From contig JAUIRK010000673.1 of assembly GCA_030549495.1 (NCBI GenBank), positions 62,001 to 126,000 on the forward strand: DNA of 64,000 bases. The letters run 5' to 3'. Numbering within the stretch: the stretch's first letter is position 1; every line of letters starts with the position of its first letter. The translations under genes were made by a program, and so were the position numbers. Positions 47,101-58,554 of this stretch are shown piece after piece. The notes under the pieces were generated by a model that worked only from the letters and a program-made list of their open reading frames with translations, had not been told where the DNA came from and did no database searches. The DNA is from Nectonema munidae (lineage: Eukaryota; Nematomorpha; Nectonematoida; Nectonematidae).

Positions 47101-47801
47101 TGTTTTTGAAGATAATTTTTAGAAGTAAACCGCAAATTTGATTAACACCTATAGGTATTTCCAGATCCTAAACGTAAAAAATTAGTCCAGAAATGAAACC
47201 AGCATGGCCGATTTAGTATAACACATATATTTTATGTAAAATGTGAAGAAATGTTTTTGGAGACAATTTTTAGAAGTAAACCGCAAATTTGATTAACACT
47301 TATAGGTATTTTCAAATCCTAAATGTAAAAAATGAGTCCAGAAATGAAAACAGCATGACCGATTTAGTATAAAAACATATATTTTATGTAAAATTTGAAG
47401 GTATATTTTATTAGGTGTATTTTTGATCAATCAAAATTTTGATTGACATTTTCTAAAAAGTAGCCATGATTATTGAAAAAATTAAATATATAAAGTGTTA
47501 TGCGTTCCAAACTGTATATAATTATAAATTTTCAGGGTATTATATAATATAGATCCTAAGTTATAAGGTTTAGTACAGATAATGTCAAAATTTTGCTGAA
47601 AAATTTTAATTTTTTATTTTGATTGACAGTTTTGGACATGAAGGGGTAATTCAACTACCATAAAAATGGTTTCAAAAGATGCAGCTAGCGATTTTAGGAA
47701 AGTCACAAAATTTGAAGGGATATGATTCAGCCAATTTTCTACAATTAATTTTTTAGTGAAGGGGGGGGGGCGTTTTACCCTTACAGCACTAATAGGGTTA
47801 A
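44193..47801 (-). mobile_element. Second TTAA-bounded array element, inverted, inside the hAT gene
   Basis: TTAA at 44193-44196 and 47798-47801. The ends are CCCTATTAGTGCTGGGC (44197) and, inverted, CAGCACTAATAGGG (47784-47797). Orientation is opposite to the copy at 30718-34978. It has the same terminal blocks and C/G-runs, and array a (46300-47400, seven units with GCAAATTTGAT markers at about 46384, 46531, 46678, 46827, 46981, 47133, 47283). Array b and the unique middle are absent: after TATATATTTCAAC at about 44332 the sequence switches to about 1.96 kb of other DNA, including a MULE fragment. No transposase of its own. Confidence 0.85.
44560..45480 (+). pseudogene. MULE transposase fragment inside the array element
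   Basis: C-terminal half of the same MULE family as 52530-54060. Blocks: CGDFEMAIISAAKK (44610-44640; the Asp-Phe-Glu of the DDE core), intron-like GTAATT..ATTAG, KYLGCYFHFTQAIYRKLISL and GFGPLY (44708-44790; C-x2-H zinc/core motif), MFLAIGFLPVQK before GTAAGC (44820-44853), FFIYFENTWF (44960-44990), KRKIRNNNHCEDFHN (45029-45073), TIWEVIDFF (45150-45180). A few stops. Introns of 50-60 bp match those in the other copy. Confidence 0.65.
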
Positions 47802-48565
47802 GACGATTATAAAATCAAAGCTTATGCTCTCAATTGCTGATTGTTAGCAAATTATGTGAGGATAATGACGAAGTGAATCAGATAGTTTTGCACACAGGGG
47901 TAAGGAAGAGGAAATAGTTTGCAACGACTGGTTCACTTGTATGACTCAACTAAAGAATTTCTGACAAATATTGATTTATTTTTATGTAAAGAAATTGGAG
48001 CTTTCAAAAATCATTTGTTCTATTTGCCAGATTTGTACTCAAAATTTAAATAAGTTCAAAAGCGTTTACAAGGAAAAGGCCCTACACTTATTCAGACTGG
48101 AATAATTATAATGGTCTTTCAAGCCTAATTAGAACTATTCAAATCTTCACTGGCACTTAAGGATGTTAAATAATCTGAATATATCTCAAATTGTGATTTG
48201 AAGCATATATTGAACATCTTGACAAGTTAAGAGATTTTGAAACACTATTTGAGTATTTTGAAAACATGTAAATTTCTGAATCGTTTCTCAAATCTTTTGA
48301 TGCGAAAATAGAAAATGAAAGCGATTTAGAAGATGAACTTCATTATTAAACGTTTTTCAAATGTAAAAGTCTCGGCGAATATTGGAAGAAGCAAATTAAG
48401 TAACCGAAGATGCGAAGAGCAGCCGAACCATTTTTATTTCTTTTCCAACTTCTTATATGATTGACTTAGCCACGCTAACCAAATTTTAACAAAACAAAGA
48501 AATAAACTCAACTTGGAGAAATGGGTGATTTACGGACTGACTAGTTTTGAACCAAATATCAAGTA

Positions 48566-48880
48566 ATTAATAATGCTCACCAAATACATCCATCCCATTG
48601 AGTTTGTATGATAATATATTTTTCATAGGTTTCTTTTGTAAACTATTTCAATAAAAATTGAATTTTTATTAAATGCAATTTTATTTTTTGTCCCCTCGCT
48701 TGACGGACTCAATGCTTTTTGACGCAGCTAGTAATCAAACGACCAAAAGTTTGCCAAAACTTCTATGTAAACGTCAATGATTGATAACCTCAAAAAACTC
48801 ATACTGAAAAAAATGTATAAATATATTGAGAAAAAAATTTATTGCCTAAAAAACCCAAAAATTCACTTAACAAAAAAGTT
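48566..48880. other. No gene recognised
   Basis: Spacer between the hAT relic and the next piggyBac gene. No clear piggyBac terminus was found here. Confidence 0.4.
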
Positions 48881-48898
48881 ATAGATAGCGTTAAAATT

Positions 48899-50558
48899 TC
48901 AACAATTGAAACAAACAACTTTTGAATGCAGTTTGCAGACGATTTGTTTACGTTTATCACACTTTCTAGAAGTTCTGCTTCTTTTAGAAACACATAAGGA
49001 ACAAGATGCTCTTTTGGAGGTCGTTGGTTCTGATTCGTTGCGCTTTTCAAAGCCATAGTATGAAAGAATATACTTGATGTCTAAAGGCGATTCGGAAAGC
49101 ATTGCTCTTATCTTCATTGACTCTTCAGCTAAACAGAACGCTAGTTTCTTTATGGAATATTTCCTTCCACTGCTTTTTGTGCTAGGGAAGTCATCGGGTG
49201 AGTTGAATTTTGCAATAATCCAAGAATTCAAAACACTCATGTCAAGGTAGTTGCAAAAGGCAGTAAATGGCCTCCGCCTATTGAGCTTATAAGATCTGTG
49301 CGCTTTCAACATCTTATTAGCTACGTCAACCCCTCCTTTATTTTCATTGTAGCAGAGTAAGCTTCCAGGCTTGGATAAAACAACGCTAGTTTTAATATTT
49401 TTGTGCTGCGAAGATAATATGTAAACCACTTTGAAATTTCGCTTTGCATCTCTTTTTGGGATGTATGCAGATAATGAAACAAAGTTGGAATAAATTGTAC
49501 GGCTTTCACATTCAACTAACTTGAGTTGCTTGAGATAAGGGGGACGAAACAAATAAGGAACGAACCTTTTACTTGACATGACTGTCCCACATAGCGACAA
49601 TTTCTTTCACTATACCAAACTGCAAGAGCGTGGCTTGTAAAAAACCTGTCTGTATAGACTCACATCCTGCTGGGATATCACTATTTTGTATTAGACGCTT
49701 TGAAATGTTTATCCCAGAAAAGTATGTTGAATCTTCAAGTCCGCTGACATATATTTCAGGTTTCAAGCAATAGTAAAACTTGGAATCATTGAGATGATAG
49801 AGTTTTATCCCGTAATGCCCAGGTTTTTTGTACACTCTCACAGGGCATCTTCCTCTGTAAAGTACTAACTGCTGTGGAGTCCAAAAAGAGAAAAAATATT
49901 ATAAAAGTGATCATGCACTTTTCTTATAGGGCTTATTTTGTCATTTGTGTTCCTCTCTTCTTTTTTATCAAAACGTAAAAAAATATGTATGAGATTGAAC
50001 ATGTCACGTCCCAAGCATGCACGTAAAAAAGGTGTACCAGAAGAAGAAAATAGATCGGAAACTTTCACTTTTTGGTCTCCATCTTGCCCTAGGATAAGTA
50101 GAGGGCCAAAATACGCAATAAGATGGGCAACCGTAAATTTATTGTAACAATGGTACAAATGAAAATATTTAGGATGCCTCATCCTAAAAAATAAACTAAG
50201 AATAAATGTAAAACAAAAAAAACTCTTCATAATTCGAATCCATTTTATTCTTCGTCATTGAGCGGATATAGCTAATCAACTCCACATTAAAAAACAATTT
50301 GAAAATAGAAAAAACATCTCTCATGTTTTTCGCAACACCTTTAGGTCCAGGAGGCCTGTTATAAACATTTCTAATATTGAGTCTTTCTCTCCTGCCCGTA
50401 TCACTGAGTCTAGGTTCCCATGAAAATTCTGTCAAGTTCTCATCCATTTCACAGGAAAAACTTGAAGAAGATGAAAAAGTAGAAGATTCTTGGCTTGAAG
50501 AACTTTCTTCAGAAGTTTCAGAAAAATCAGATGAAGACATAGTTGATGAAAGACTCAC
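48899..50558 (-). pseudogene. Second piggyBac transposase, different lineage, broken
   Basis: Minus strand. N-terminus: Ser/Glu-rich MSLSSTMSSSDFSETSEESS, then NRPPGPKGVAKNMRDVFSIF and LFFNVELISYI (the GPxGxA..F.LFF..L block). Middle frame 50230-49865: FGPLLILG ... FLRACLGRDMFNLIHIFLRF. The region with the first catalytic Asp is shortened: QQLVLYRGRCPVRVYKKPGH follows directly where DEQLVPFRGRCP is expected (about 49883-49830), so Asp 1 seems lost. Asp 2 is visible in VYTDRFFTSH (49659-49630). Asp 3 is in ENKGGVDVANK (about 49345-49313). The C-terminal Cys domain is CSLC..C..C..H..CFNC at 48990-48899. At least two frame changes plus the small deletion make it dead. It is clearly different from the piggyBac at 2284. 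Confidence 0.8.
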
Positions 50559-50889
50559 AACTTATGGAAGATGATATTCAACACGTTTACAAATAGAAAG
50601 AATTAGTATATGTGACGTATCAAAGAAATAAACGTTGATGTGTTTTGTATCTATCTCACACACAACTTGTGCTCCAATCAATACAATATTATCAAATACA
50701 ATCAATAAATTGTAGTAATGTATGAAACACAACAGGTTCTTGGAAAGTTTCTGAAGTCGGAAAATCACTGAAGTTCCATGGAAAATCTATGAAGTAATAA
50801 TTTTTCACGCTTTGTGCATAAGGCGCTCCTCCCTCTCTCTGCTGGCCTATCTTCCTCTGTGTTACATTTTCTCTTTCATTTTTCTTACT

Positions 50890-52188
50890 CACCAAAGTGT
50901 GACATCTCGCCAATATCACTTACGCTGGGAAACAATTTATAAAGAGATGAGGAAATTCAATGTTTTATTTGAATTAACTGAGCTACACATGGTATCATCC
51001 ATCATTACTATTTGGTAATACTAACTCGGGCATTTTATTAGCACATAAGTTAGTACTATTATTTTCACATGTGTGGATTTTCCCACAATCATTCTCGCCC
51101 TCCTCACTTATTGTATTAGTGCTGCGATAAGAATATTCTCCATTTTTACTATACGTTTATCCTTTAAGTTTATACATTTAAGTTTTCTACAGCTTCAAAT
51201 TTCAAAATAGAATTTTTTTCTCTAAAATTTTAAAATCACATGAAAATATTAATATTTACAGACAGCCAACCAAAATCTATAAATTCATCTTCTAAAATTT
51301 AGTTTTTATTACTTTAAGTCTTAGAAGGTTTTTAAAAATTAATAAACTACATTTTTATAATTATATCTCGAAAAATATTTTGAAAGATATTGCTAATAAT
51401 AAAGCTAGAAGAATCTTTTTCTAAAGGAGTATATGTAATTGCCTAGTTTGCCCTTCCCCGTTGACGACCAGAATAATCAGACGATATCTAATTTAAAGCA
51501 GAAGATTTGTATTAAAGAGCTTAGATAAACGCAGACGATTTTATTTTTGTAAAGTCGACTATAGTCGGCATTGGGCGTTAACGGGTTAATGTTAAAAGTA
51601 AAGTAATAAAAGTATCCATAGTAGCTTAAAAATTTTGTAATGTCTTTTTTCCTGTTTTTTATATTAAATATAAACACCGATGAATTTTACTATGTAGAGT
51701 TGGAGCTCCTCTATCAGAATTATAATTGCGCCCCGCAATTCCTAGCATCGTCTCTGTGATTGATGACCATTTTTTTAATTGCTCCCGAGTAAGCGGACAT
51801 TTCTGTTTTTTGTGGACTGATTACCTTAATATTTTAACTGTTTTGGGATCATATGAAGAACAACCAACCCAACAATTCCGGAGTGCTTATTCTTCAGAAG
51901 AGAAATTTTTAGGGTGGCGATTCTCCAGTTGAGTTTTGTATTTATTTAAACTTTGAAATGTGTATTGCATAATTAAATTCGAGCGTATACTAAACAAAGT
52001 GTTTTAATCGGGTTACACTGATACTGATTTCCTGAAAACATACTATATATAATCTCTAGTATATATTTAATCTTATAACACTGTATAATCTTGAAACAAT
52101 ATCCTGTTTTGCAAGTAAACTTCCTCATCTCTTTTATAAATTGTTTCCTCGCGTTGTGATATTGGCGTAGAAAGCGGACATTAGGGCT
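50890..52188. mobile_element. ~1.3-kb element with ~65-bp inverted repeats
   Basis: 50896-50962 (CTCGCCAATATCACTTACGC, GGGAAACAATTTATAAAGAG, ATGAGGAA) is inverted at 52116-52180 (TTCCTCATCTCTTTTATAAA, TTGTTTCCTCGCGTTGTGAT, ATTGGCG). The inside has only short frames. A possible unrelated terminus GTCGACTATAGTCGGCATTG, then GGCGTTAACGGG and TTAA, lies at 51554-51588; it looks like a piggyBac-type right end with no partner seen. The superfamily is unknown. Confidence 0.55.
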
Positions 52189-52189
52189 A

Positions 52190-52490
52190 GTCAGACATTA
52201 CGGCTATTGCACTCATCATACTCGCTTCCAGAAAAATATAATGAGAAACACATTATGCCTACAAGTGAAGCTATGGATTAAGTGTAATGCATTGGGCGCC
52301 AGCTTTAATATATAAAAGATATATGCCAGCTTTTATGCTTTATTTAATTTAATTAGCTTTTATTTAAGATGCAAGGGTTCGGCTTATTTAATTAATTAGC
52401 TTTTATTTAAGCTGCAAAATATTTTTTAAGCTGCAAGTGAGTATGATGAAAGAATAGCCCTAATATCTGAATAACGCTAATAAGAGTGTT
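52190..52490. mobile_element. MITE, ~300 bp with ~45-bp inverted repeats
   Basis: Starts ATTAGGGCTAGTCAGACATT, then ACGGCTATTGCACTCATCAT, ACTCGC at 52190, and ends with the inverted form GTGAGTATGATGAAAGAATA, then GCCCTAATATCTGAATAACG, CTAAT by 52483. AT-rich centre with two TTTAATTAGCTTTTATTTAA repeats. It directly abuts the element at 50890-52188. No target duplication is certain (TTA/TAA possible). Confidence 0.65.
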
Positions 52491-52529
52491 ATATTAACAA
52501 TATTTTGCGTTTGTATAGCTTACACACAC

Positions 52530-54060
52530 TAACATTAGTATTGATGGCTATTATTATTATTATTATTATGAATGTGGAAGCAGTAAGTTTATTTTTGAAA
52601 TTTATTTTGAGATTTTAATGAATATGAATTTTAGCTGGAGAAACAAAAAGATATGTTTGCACTTTACATAATAGCAAAATTTTTTTTGGTTTTTTTAGGA
52701 ACAATAATTTATAAAAAAAAGTTTAGACGGTAGATTTAATGAAATAAAAAAGAAAAAGGCGCATAATCATGATTTTTCATCTACAATCAAGAGATTGACT
52801 CTGAACGCAATAAAAAAAGAAGCGTCGGAAAAAATTTTCTCTCCTACATCTAAAATTCATAGGTTTTATCTTTTAAATTGAATTAATTTTTTATACTGTG
52901 TTAATTTTAAGAGACAATATTTGTGAGTTAAACCAAGAAAATTTCGATTGCTTGCCAAAACCCGAAAGTATAAAGCGATATATTAGAAGAAATAGAGGCC
53001 GTGAGAAACCTCCTAAATCTATTGATTTTCAAATTCCCGAAGAAAATAAATTTTTTGAAAATAATGAATGTTTTATAAAAAAAGATCTAATTAATGGGAA
53101 CAAAAGACTATTAATTTTTACGGCTTTTGTGTTTAGGTAACATTTATCCAAATAAATGAAAATTAACTTTATCTTTTGCCTTTAGATATTGGCAAATGTT
53201 CAACGCCTTTGATGATGTGTTTGTAGATGGTACATTTAAAAATGTCCAAAAATTTTTATCAAATTTTTACGGTTCATATCTTCTATATGAATGTAGAGAT
53301 TCCTGTATTATACAGTTTACTACCAGATAAAACAGAAAATTCTTACAAGTATATCAAATTAAATTAAATTTTTTTATATTTTATTACATATTTTTAGGGA
53401 GGTCTTCAACATATTGAAAGAGTGTGGGATATTAAATATAAAGCTTTTCAATCGCGATTTCGAAATGGCCACAATGAATGCATCAAAAAAGTTTGTTATT
53501 TTTCAAATTTTAGTTTTATTTTCATCATAAATTATATGCTTTTATGGATATCCTGAATCTAAATACCAAGGGTGTTATTTCCATTTTACGCAATCAATAT
53601 ATAAAAACGTTATTCATTTTGGTTTTAAAGAAAAATATCAAAATAATCTTACTTTCAGATTTACAATCAAAATAATCATGGCAATTGCTTTTTTGCCCTT
53701 ACATCAAGTATAGTTTTTTTCTTTTTTAAGAAAAATAGAGCATATCATTTTTGTTTAAGGTTGAAAACATTTATAGAAGAATTAAAGCGCTTACAATTCA
53801 TTTTTTTCAATGAGAAATTTCTATGAATTCTTTGAAAAAACATGGTTCCTTCTTTTTGAGCCCTTTTTAATATAAGTATATTAATATAAAATATTTTTAG
53901 GCTACGTAGTGCTATTCCTGTTGCTAATCCTTCAATATGGGACATTTTGGACTTTTTTAAAAAAGAAGAGCAAAAATATAGCTTAGAAATCGGCCAAATT
54001 GAAAAGGGAACGTTTTCCAAAATATTCCTCTATAAAAGCTAAAGAAGATGCTGAGGAACT
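52530..54060 (+). pseudogene. MULE transposase with FLYWCH finger, longest copy
   Basis: Order of blocks: degraded FLYWCH finger with HNHDFSSTIKRLTLNAIKKE and EKIFSPTSKIHR (52765-52862), intron, DNICELNQENFDCLPKPESI and KRYIRRNRGREKPPKSIDFQ (52911-53030), LLIFTAFVFR, a 49-bp intron (about 53137-53186, GTAACA..CCTTTAG), YWQMFNAFDDVFVDGTFKNV (53187-53246; VDGTF holds the first catalytic Asp), an intron at about 53349-53399, RNGHNECIKK (53456; the DFE region, degraded), YPESKYQGCYFHFTQSIYKN (53548-53607), IMAIAFLPLHQ before GTATAG, and AIPVANPSIWDILDFFKKEE (53910-53970). Several stops and frame changes: dead. The short introns shared with the copy at 44560 show the family is a spliced gene. Confidence 0.7.
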
Positions 54061-54099
54061 AATGTTTATATATGACGAATTTTTTCAAGATAAAAATGT

Positions 54100-54745
54100 C
54101 CTTAAGTTTGTGAAAAAAGTAGCTGTTTTTATTGCAAAGTACAAGAAAGTTGATACCACGAACAACATTTTTGAAGAAATAAATTTTACGCGAATAAATA
54201 ATAATAATAGTAATTTGTTTTCAATTAATAATCTCATTGACCAATAAAGTTTATGCCGCATTACTTTTAAACATATTTTTTTTTCTATTTTTTTATGTAC
54301 TCTGTCTGCGTTCGTATTAAGCTTATTTTTTTGCATTTTAAAAACTAGCATATTTTAACTTTGTGTGGTTTTTTTTAACTACCATTAAAAATAATAAGCA
54401 ATGTTTAAAAAGTTAGAAGAAATTTTGATGAAAAAATAAAAAATTTCATAAATTATAATTAATAAAACTATTTGTAATTTTATATTTATATTTTTTTTGT
54501 TTTGAAGTGAGGAAAAAAAATGAAAAGTTTGCAGAAAATGAGGTTAACATTGTTTGGTGTATGAAGAAAAACGGGTTTGTTGATTTTTGGCATTGAAGCG
54601 AAATGGCATAAAATCGAGGTGGAATAAAGGCGATGTCAGACAATCTTTTTTTGCCACTTTTTGTAATTTTCTCTTAAGAATATTTTGTGTTTTTTAAATA
54701 CAATACTAAAAAGAAAATTAAATAAAAAAAATAAGACATATACGG
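54100..54745. other. No gene recognised
   Basis: AT-rich. The frame at 53999-54247 may be the C-terminal tail of the MULE gene (LFIYDEFFQDKNVLKFVKKV), with nothing recognised beyond it. Confidence 0.4.
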
Positions 54746-55080
54746 CACAACTGATGATTCGCATGCAAACGTTGACAATAATAAATCTATATGGCTGATG
54801 TTGCAGTGTTGAGATCTGAATGACGCATTTGTATTAACTCACATAGAACACATTGTGGGTGGGTTGCACAACAGATGATGCGCGAGCAAACGTTCACAAG
54901 TTTATCTCTTTAGCTGATGTTGAAGTGTTGTCCCGCCTATGATTACGACACGTTGGTAACTCCTGGCTTAGAATAAATTGTGGATCAATTCACAATAAAT
55001 CTACATATCTGCTGTTGCAGTGATGTCCCGGATATGATCGGAACGACGCATTGAATCAATGCAGCGCCGATGTGAAAGTC
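54745..55080. repeat. Short degenerate satellite, ~130-bp unit, about 2.5 copies
   Basis: Repeated phrases: CTGATGATTCGCATGCAAAC / CAGATGATGCGCGAGCAAAC, ATAAATCTATATGGCTGATG / AGTTTATCTCTTTAGCTGAT / ATAAATCTACATATCTGCTG, TTGCAGTG-TG, GAATGACGCATTTG / ACGACACGTTGG / ACGACGCATTG. GC-richer than its flanks, no coding frame. Confidence 0.55.
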
Positions 55081-55153
55081 TTCACCAATTTTGTTTACAA
55101 TTATCTTCATGTGCTAACTTATGTCTCATTTGTATTACATATCTATAAATGCA

Positions 55154-56038
55154 CAAATTAGTTAATGTTTTTTCAGACTCTAAATCACTAATTGAAGGTT
55201 TACAACTTAAATCTTCTAAAAGTCCTATAATTGGTCAAGCTTTATCTCATTATGCTTTCTTGTCTAAACACTTTTGCGTAAAATTGGTTTGGTGTCCAGG
55301 ACATTCCGGAATTATTGGAAATGAATTTGTTGACTCTAGTGCCAAACTTGTTCTTCTTTTTGAGCCTTCTTTTTCTATAATACCACTCTCTTCTTTCAAA
55401 CAATTTCTTAAAAGAAAGTCTATTGACATTTGGGTTCAAAAGCTGCTTTTATCCCCACACTCAAACCTTTTTCACCTTACTTCCCCTATAAATTTCTTCA
55501 AACAACTTGAGAAACACAATGCCCTTTCCGTTCCTCCGGAGCTAATAAGATGATATGTAGGATCCTGTAACTGTAGGAAATGTTTACATCTTATAAAAAT
55601 ATGCAAATCAATCTCTTGCAGATTTGGATGTCCATTTGTAGAAGATCCAAAACATTTAATGCTTAATTGTCCGCATACGAGCTTTTTATTTGAAAATTTT
55701 GCTGTTATTCTTTTTAAACATCATAGTATCGCTTTTACTTCTCTAGATTATCTAATTTTAAAACCTAAACTTTATTCATCTACACAATTGTTCATTAAAA
55801 AACTTGAAAACTTTCTTAGGTTTTAGCCACCCTAATCTTACTCCTTTTTTTTTTTTTAAATTTTACCCTTTCCTTTTATTACTATGTTTATTATTTTATT
55901 TTTATTTATTTATTTTTTCTTTTATACTTCTATTCTTCTTAACAATTAGCAGACTTTCCTAACTACAATATATTCTAAAAGTATCCTGCCAGCTTTCAAG
56001 TCCTCTGCGTCTTACAAGCTGCGTCAATCAATCAATCA
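55154..56038 (+). mobile_element. 5'-truncated LINE (RNase H-bearing, I-like) with target duplication
   Basis: Flanked by ATCTATAAATGCA at 55141-55153 and 56039-56051, a 13-bp target duplication. The 3' end is a TCAATCAATCAATCAAT tail (56023-56039). The coding part is the C-terminus of ORF2: RNase H with FSDSKSLIEGLQ (55167-55202, SDS acidic motif), WCPGHSGIIGNEFVDSSAK (55290-55346; the His and last Asp of RNase H), then a Cys-rich tail CRKCLHL..C..GCPFVEDPKHLMLNC (about 55568-55670). One stop and a frame change separate the two parts. Because the element and both target copies are visible, it is the cleanest LINE insertion here. An I-clade or Loner-like LINE is my best guess. Confidence 0.8.
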
Positions 56039-56051
56039 ATCTATAAATGCA

Positions 56052-56655
56052 AAGTAAAAGCATTTCATTGAATGGTTATGATGTTTATAAGTGTCATAAT
56101 TTGGACCTAATTCGTAGAAGAAAACTATACTGAGATCATACTCATAAAACATATTTATGAACTTAGATGGCGTTAATACATTTGAAAAAATTTCGAAAAA
56201 AAATGATAAATTAAAATCTTTATCTTGTAATTTTGGTAAAATATATGTTTCCAGATATGCTCTTTGATATTATGAACTTTATATAGAAAATAAACTCGTT
56301 TTAAAATTGGACAAAAAGCATGGAGTCCGTCAATACCGTTAGAAAAAAAATGCCTTTCAAGCGAAGGTTAAACGCATAATACAAAGCAATTTTATTTATA
56401 ATGTTTATAATCAAATAATTTTTAAAAGGCTCAAAAATTAAGTAAAAATGTAGCCTATATTTGTCTTTGAATCAGTCATTCTTTGGTTTTTTGAGGTCTT
56501 TAGTTCAAAATACGTAACTTTTATAGTTAAATTGTCAACTTTGTTGAATCATGCGTTTTAGATTACTGAAAACAGATCATTTTTGAAGTTTTTTTAGCAA
56601 ATGTTTTATGGGTTAAATTTTTTGCCCTTAAAATCCTGAAAATTTATTTATGTTC
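56052..56655. other. No gene recognised
   Basis: AT-rich spacer without supported coding frame or repeat. Confidence 0.4.
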
Positions 56656-56663
56656 CTCTAGAA

Positions 56664-58133
56664 CAGGGTTTCCCAACCTTTTTGTGTGCTTTTCACTAGT
56701 GACGGATAGGAGGGACTTACATTTAACCAGAAGTTGGCCAATTTATGATTTTCACCTTCGTCGCACTGCAAATCGATGAGTTCTTCTTGTTCACCAGTTC
56801 CCACTGTGAGATCACCAGTGTTAATAGAAGTGAATGGATTCCGAATGTAAGTGCATGTTTGTGCATCACGATCATTGAAGAAGTACTGCCTGATTTCATC
56901 TTTCAATAGAAGATCTTTGGTGATCTTTTGACCAAATGCAATACTAGGCTCCCCCTCCCCAAGTGACGCCACATTCTCACACATTCCAAACGGTCTTTTC
57001 TCAATCCACAAATCGAGCTTTCGAGTAAATGCAGTTAATTTGATTGAGAAAACAATGATGTTACTTTCAGCGCCCTGAGAACAATTGAAATGATACATGG
57101 CTCGAAAAATATCCGACAGGTAGGCAAGGTAAAGAATGAAGTTTCCATCTTCAAGGATCTTCTGAACTTCGTGATCTTTTTTTTGTTTGGAAAAACTGAA
57201 GCATCTCCTTTCTCAGCACAAAAAGGAGCATAGTGGTATTCCCTCGAGACAGCCACCTCACTTCCGTATGAAAAGCAATGACGTGTACTCTGATCCGATA
57301 TCCTCACAGATGACCTTGAAGAGACGACTATTTAGGGCAAATGTCATAATGTAGTTTAACATCTTAACCACCAGTTTCAAGCTTATCTTCATATCCGGAC
57401 GTAGAACTTTAGCAGAGAGAGCAAATCGGTGTATGAAACAGTGAACCGAAGTGACAGATGAGATACTCCTTACACCCGAGCTTGGAACCCAGATTTTCTC
57501 CCAAGCATAACAGGAGCGCCGTCAGTTGTGCAACCTATTACCTTGGTCCATTAGAGACCATTTTCTTTGAAAAATTTTCATAAGCTCGAACACGTCTTCT
57601 CCTTTTGTTGTAGTTGTCATTTCATTGGTCAAGAGTGATTCACTTTGAATTGCATCCTTAGTAGCATAAAGCACATATACCAGAAGCTGTGCGCAGTTAA
57701 TTTGACACGTCCGTTGATTCGTCCAGTTGTATTGCAAATCCATATTTTGAGCCCTGTACTTTCGTAATGACTGGTTCATTAATAACAGTAGACCTTTCTG
57801 TAATACATCTCGGTATCGTTTTATTTGGCACTGCTTCATCAACGATGCCATGCTTCACCATTTGTTGTGGAAGGCTTTTATTTGTTCGCCACAAAAAGTG
57901 TGATTTCACAGGAGGCTGTCACAATAGCAACTGACGGCTCATATTACTTCCTCGTTCTGTCTAGTCGTTTTTCTCAAGTCGCTTAAAATAATTAGGATCG
58001 CGGTCTTTCTAGTCTGGATGATTAGTTTGGAGATGGCGTGGTAAAAGGCTTCATTGTTGCATTTGATAATGTCTTCATACACACCACACACCGTGGCACA
58101 GATTCTTCCCTCTTCTTCAATCCATAGAACCAA
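56664..58133 (-). pseudogene. Second Buster/ZBED5-type hAT relic, with one terminus
   Basis: Minus-strand gene. Blocks: LWRTNKSLPQQMVKHGIVDE (near 57890), VITKVQGSKYGFAIQLDEST and DVSN (57762-57700; LDESTD is the first catalytic Asp region), AQLLVYVLY, DVFELMKIF, VHCFIHRFALSAKVLRPDMK (about 57450-57390), LNSRLFKVICEDIGSEYTSL (about 57320-57260), the WLSR block, FPNKK, LDLWIEKRPFGMCENV (about 57015-56965), FWLNVSPSYPSLVKST. The left terminus CAGGGTTTCCCAACC at 56664 is the typical Buster/Charlie hAT inverted repeat; the far terminus is missing. The dimerisation C-terminus is truncated at GWETLF, next to the terminus, which suggests an internally deleted copy. Many frame changes. Confidence 0.75.
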
Positions 58134-58554
58134 AATTAATATATTGATCGCTATACTGTTGTTTGGACATCTTGATTTGACGCTATAATAATCTGAAATA
58201 AAACTGTTATGTTTTAACCAGAGAAAGAGTAAAATAAAAGAAGGTCAATTTATTGAAAGCCAAAGAAGAAGTGTGTGTATTGCACAAACACACTATTATT
58301 TATACACTGAAGATCTTTATCTTTTATAATTTGCATGGACTTTGGAAGAGGGAAACAATTTTGCACTGTTGCTGAGGGAAAATTTTGCAAACACCTTATT
58401 TGCATAAGCTGCTTTACAACAAAAACGAAAAGTTGCTTTTTAATATATATATTAATAATTTACATAATAATGGATAAAAATAAACAATCACGAAGATGGT
58501 AAGTTAATTAATCACAGCACTGTACCTACTAAGTCAACAGAATGTGTGTGCATG
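58134..58554. other. No gene recognised
   Basis: AT-rich spacer. A hairpin-like GTGTGTGTATTGCACAAACA, CAC at about 58272 is the only structure noticed. Confidence 0.35.

Larger units (their letters stand above)
43328..48565 (+). pseudogene. Buster/ZBED5-type hAT transposase, split by an insertion
   Basis: Two halves: 43328-44192 and 47802-48565. First half: BED-like finger MCILYKKTFCNDAMKPFKKE then DHVERIH (43407-43480), YFKKLKERF, ISKKGKPNTIGEELILRA (about 43633-43690), QLDESTFG (about 43827), and YGNIIAVATDGAPAMLGR (about 44008-44062; TDGAPAM holds a catalytic Asp). It stops in ELHKALKI at 44190. Second half: IKTIIKSKLML (47800-47830), a decayed HTxVRW block near 47892, YLPDLYSKF near 48020, and the C-terminal dimerisation block with ATLTKF and TKQRNKLNLEKW-like sequence at 48470-48530. 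Removing 44197-47801 with one TTAA restores collinearity. It is also broken by its own stops and shifts. Outer terminal repeats were not found. Confidence 0.75.

Noticed and set aside
51554-51588. Full piggyBac element ending at GGG-TTAA
   Set aside because: Only one end was found; without a matching terminus the call could not be supported as an element.
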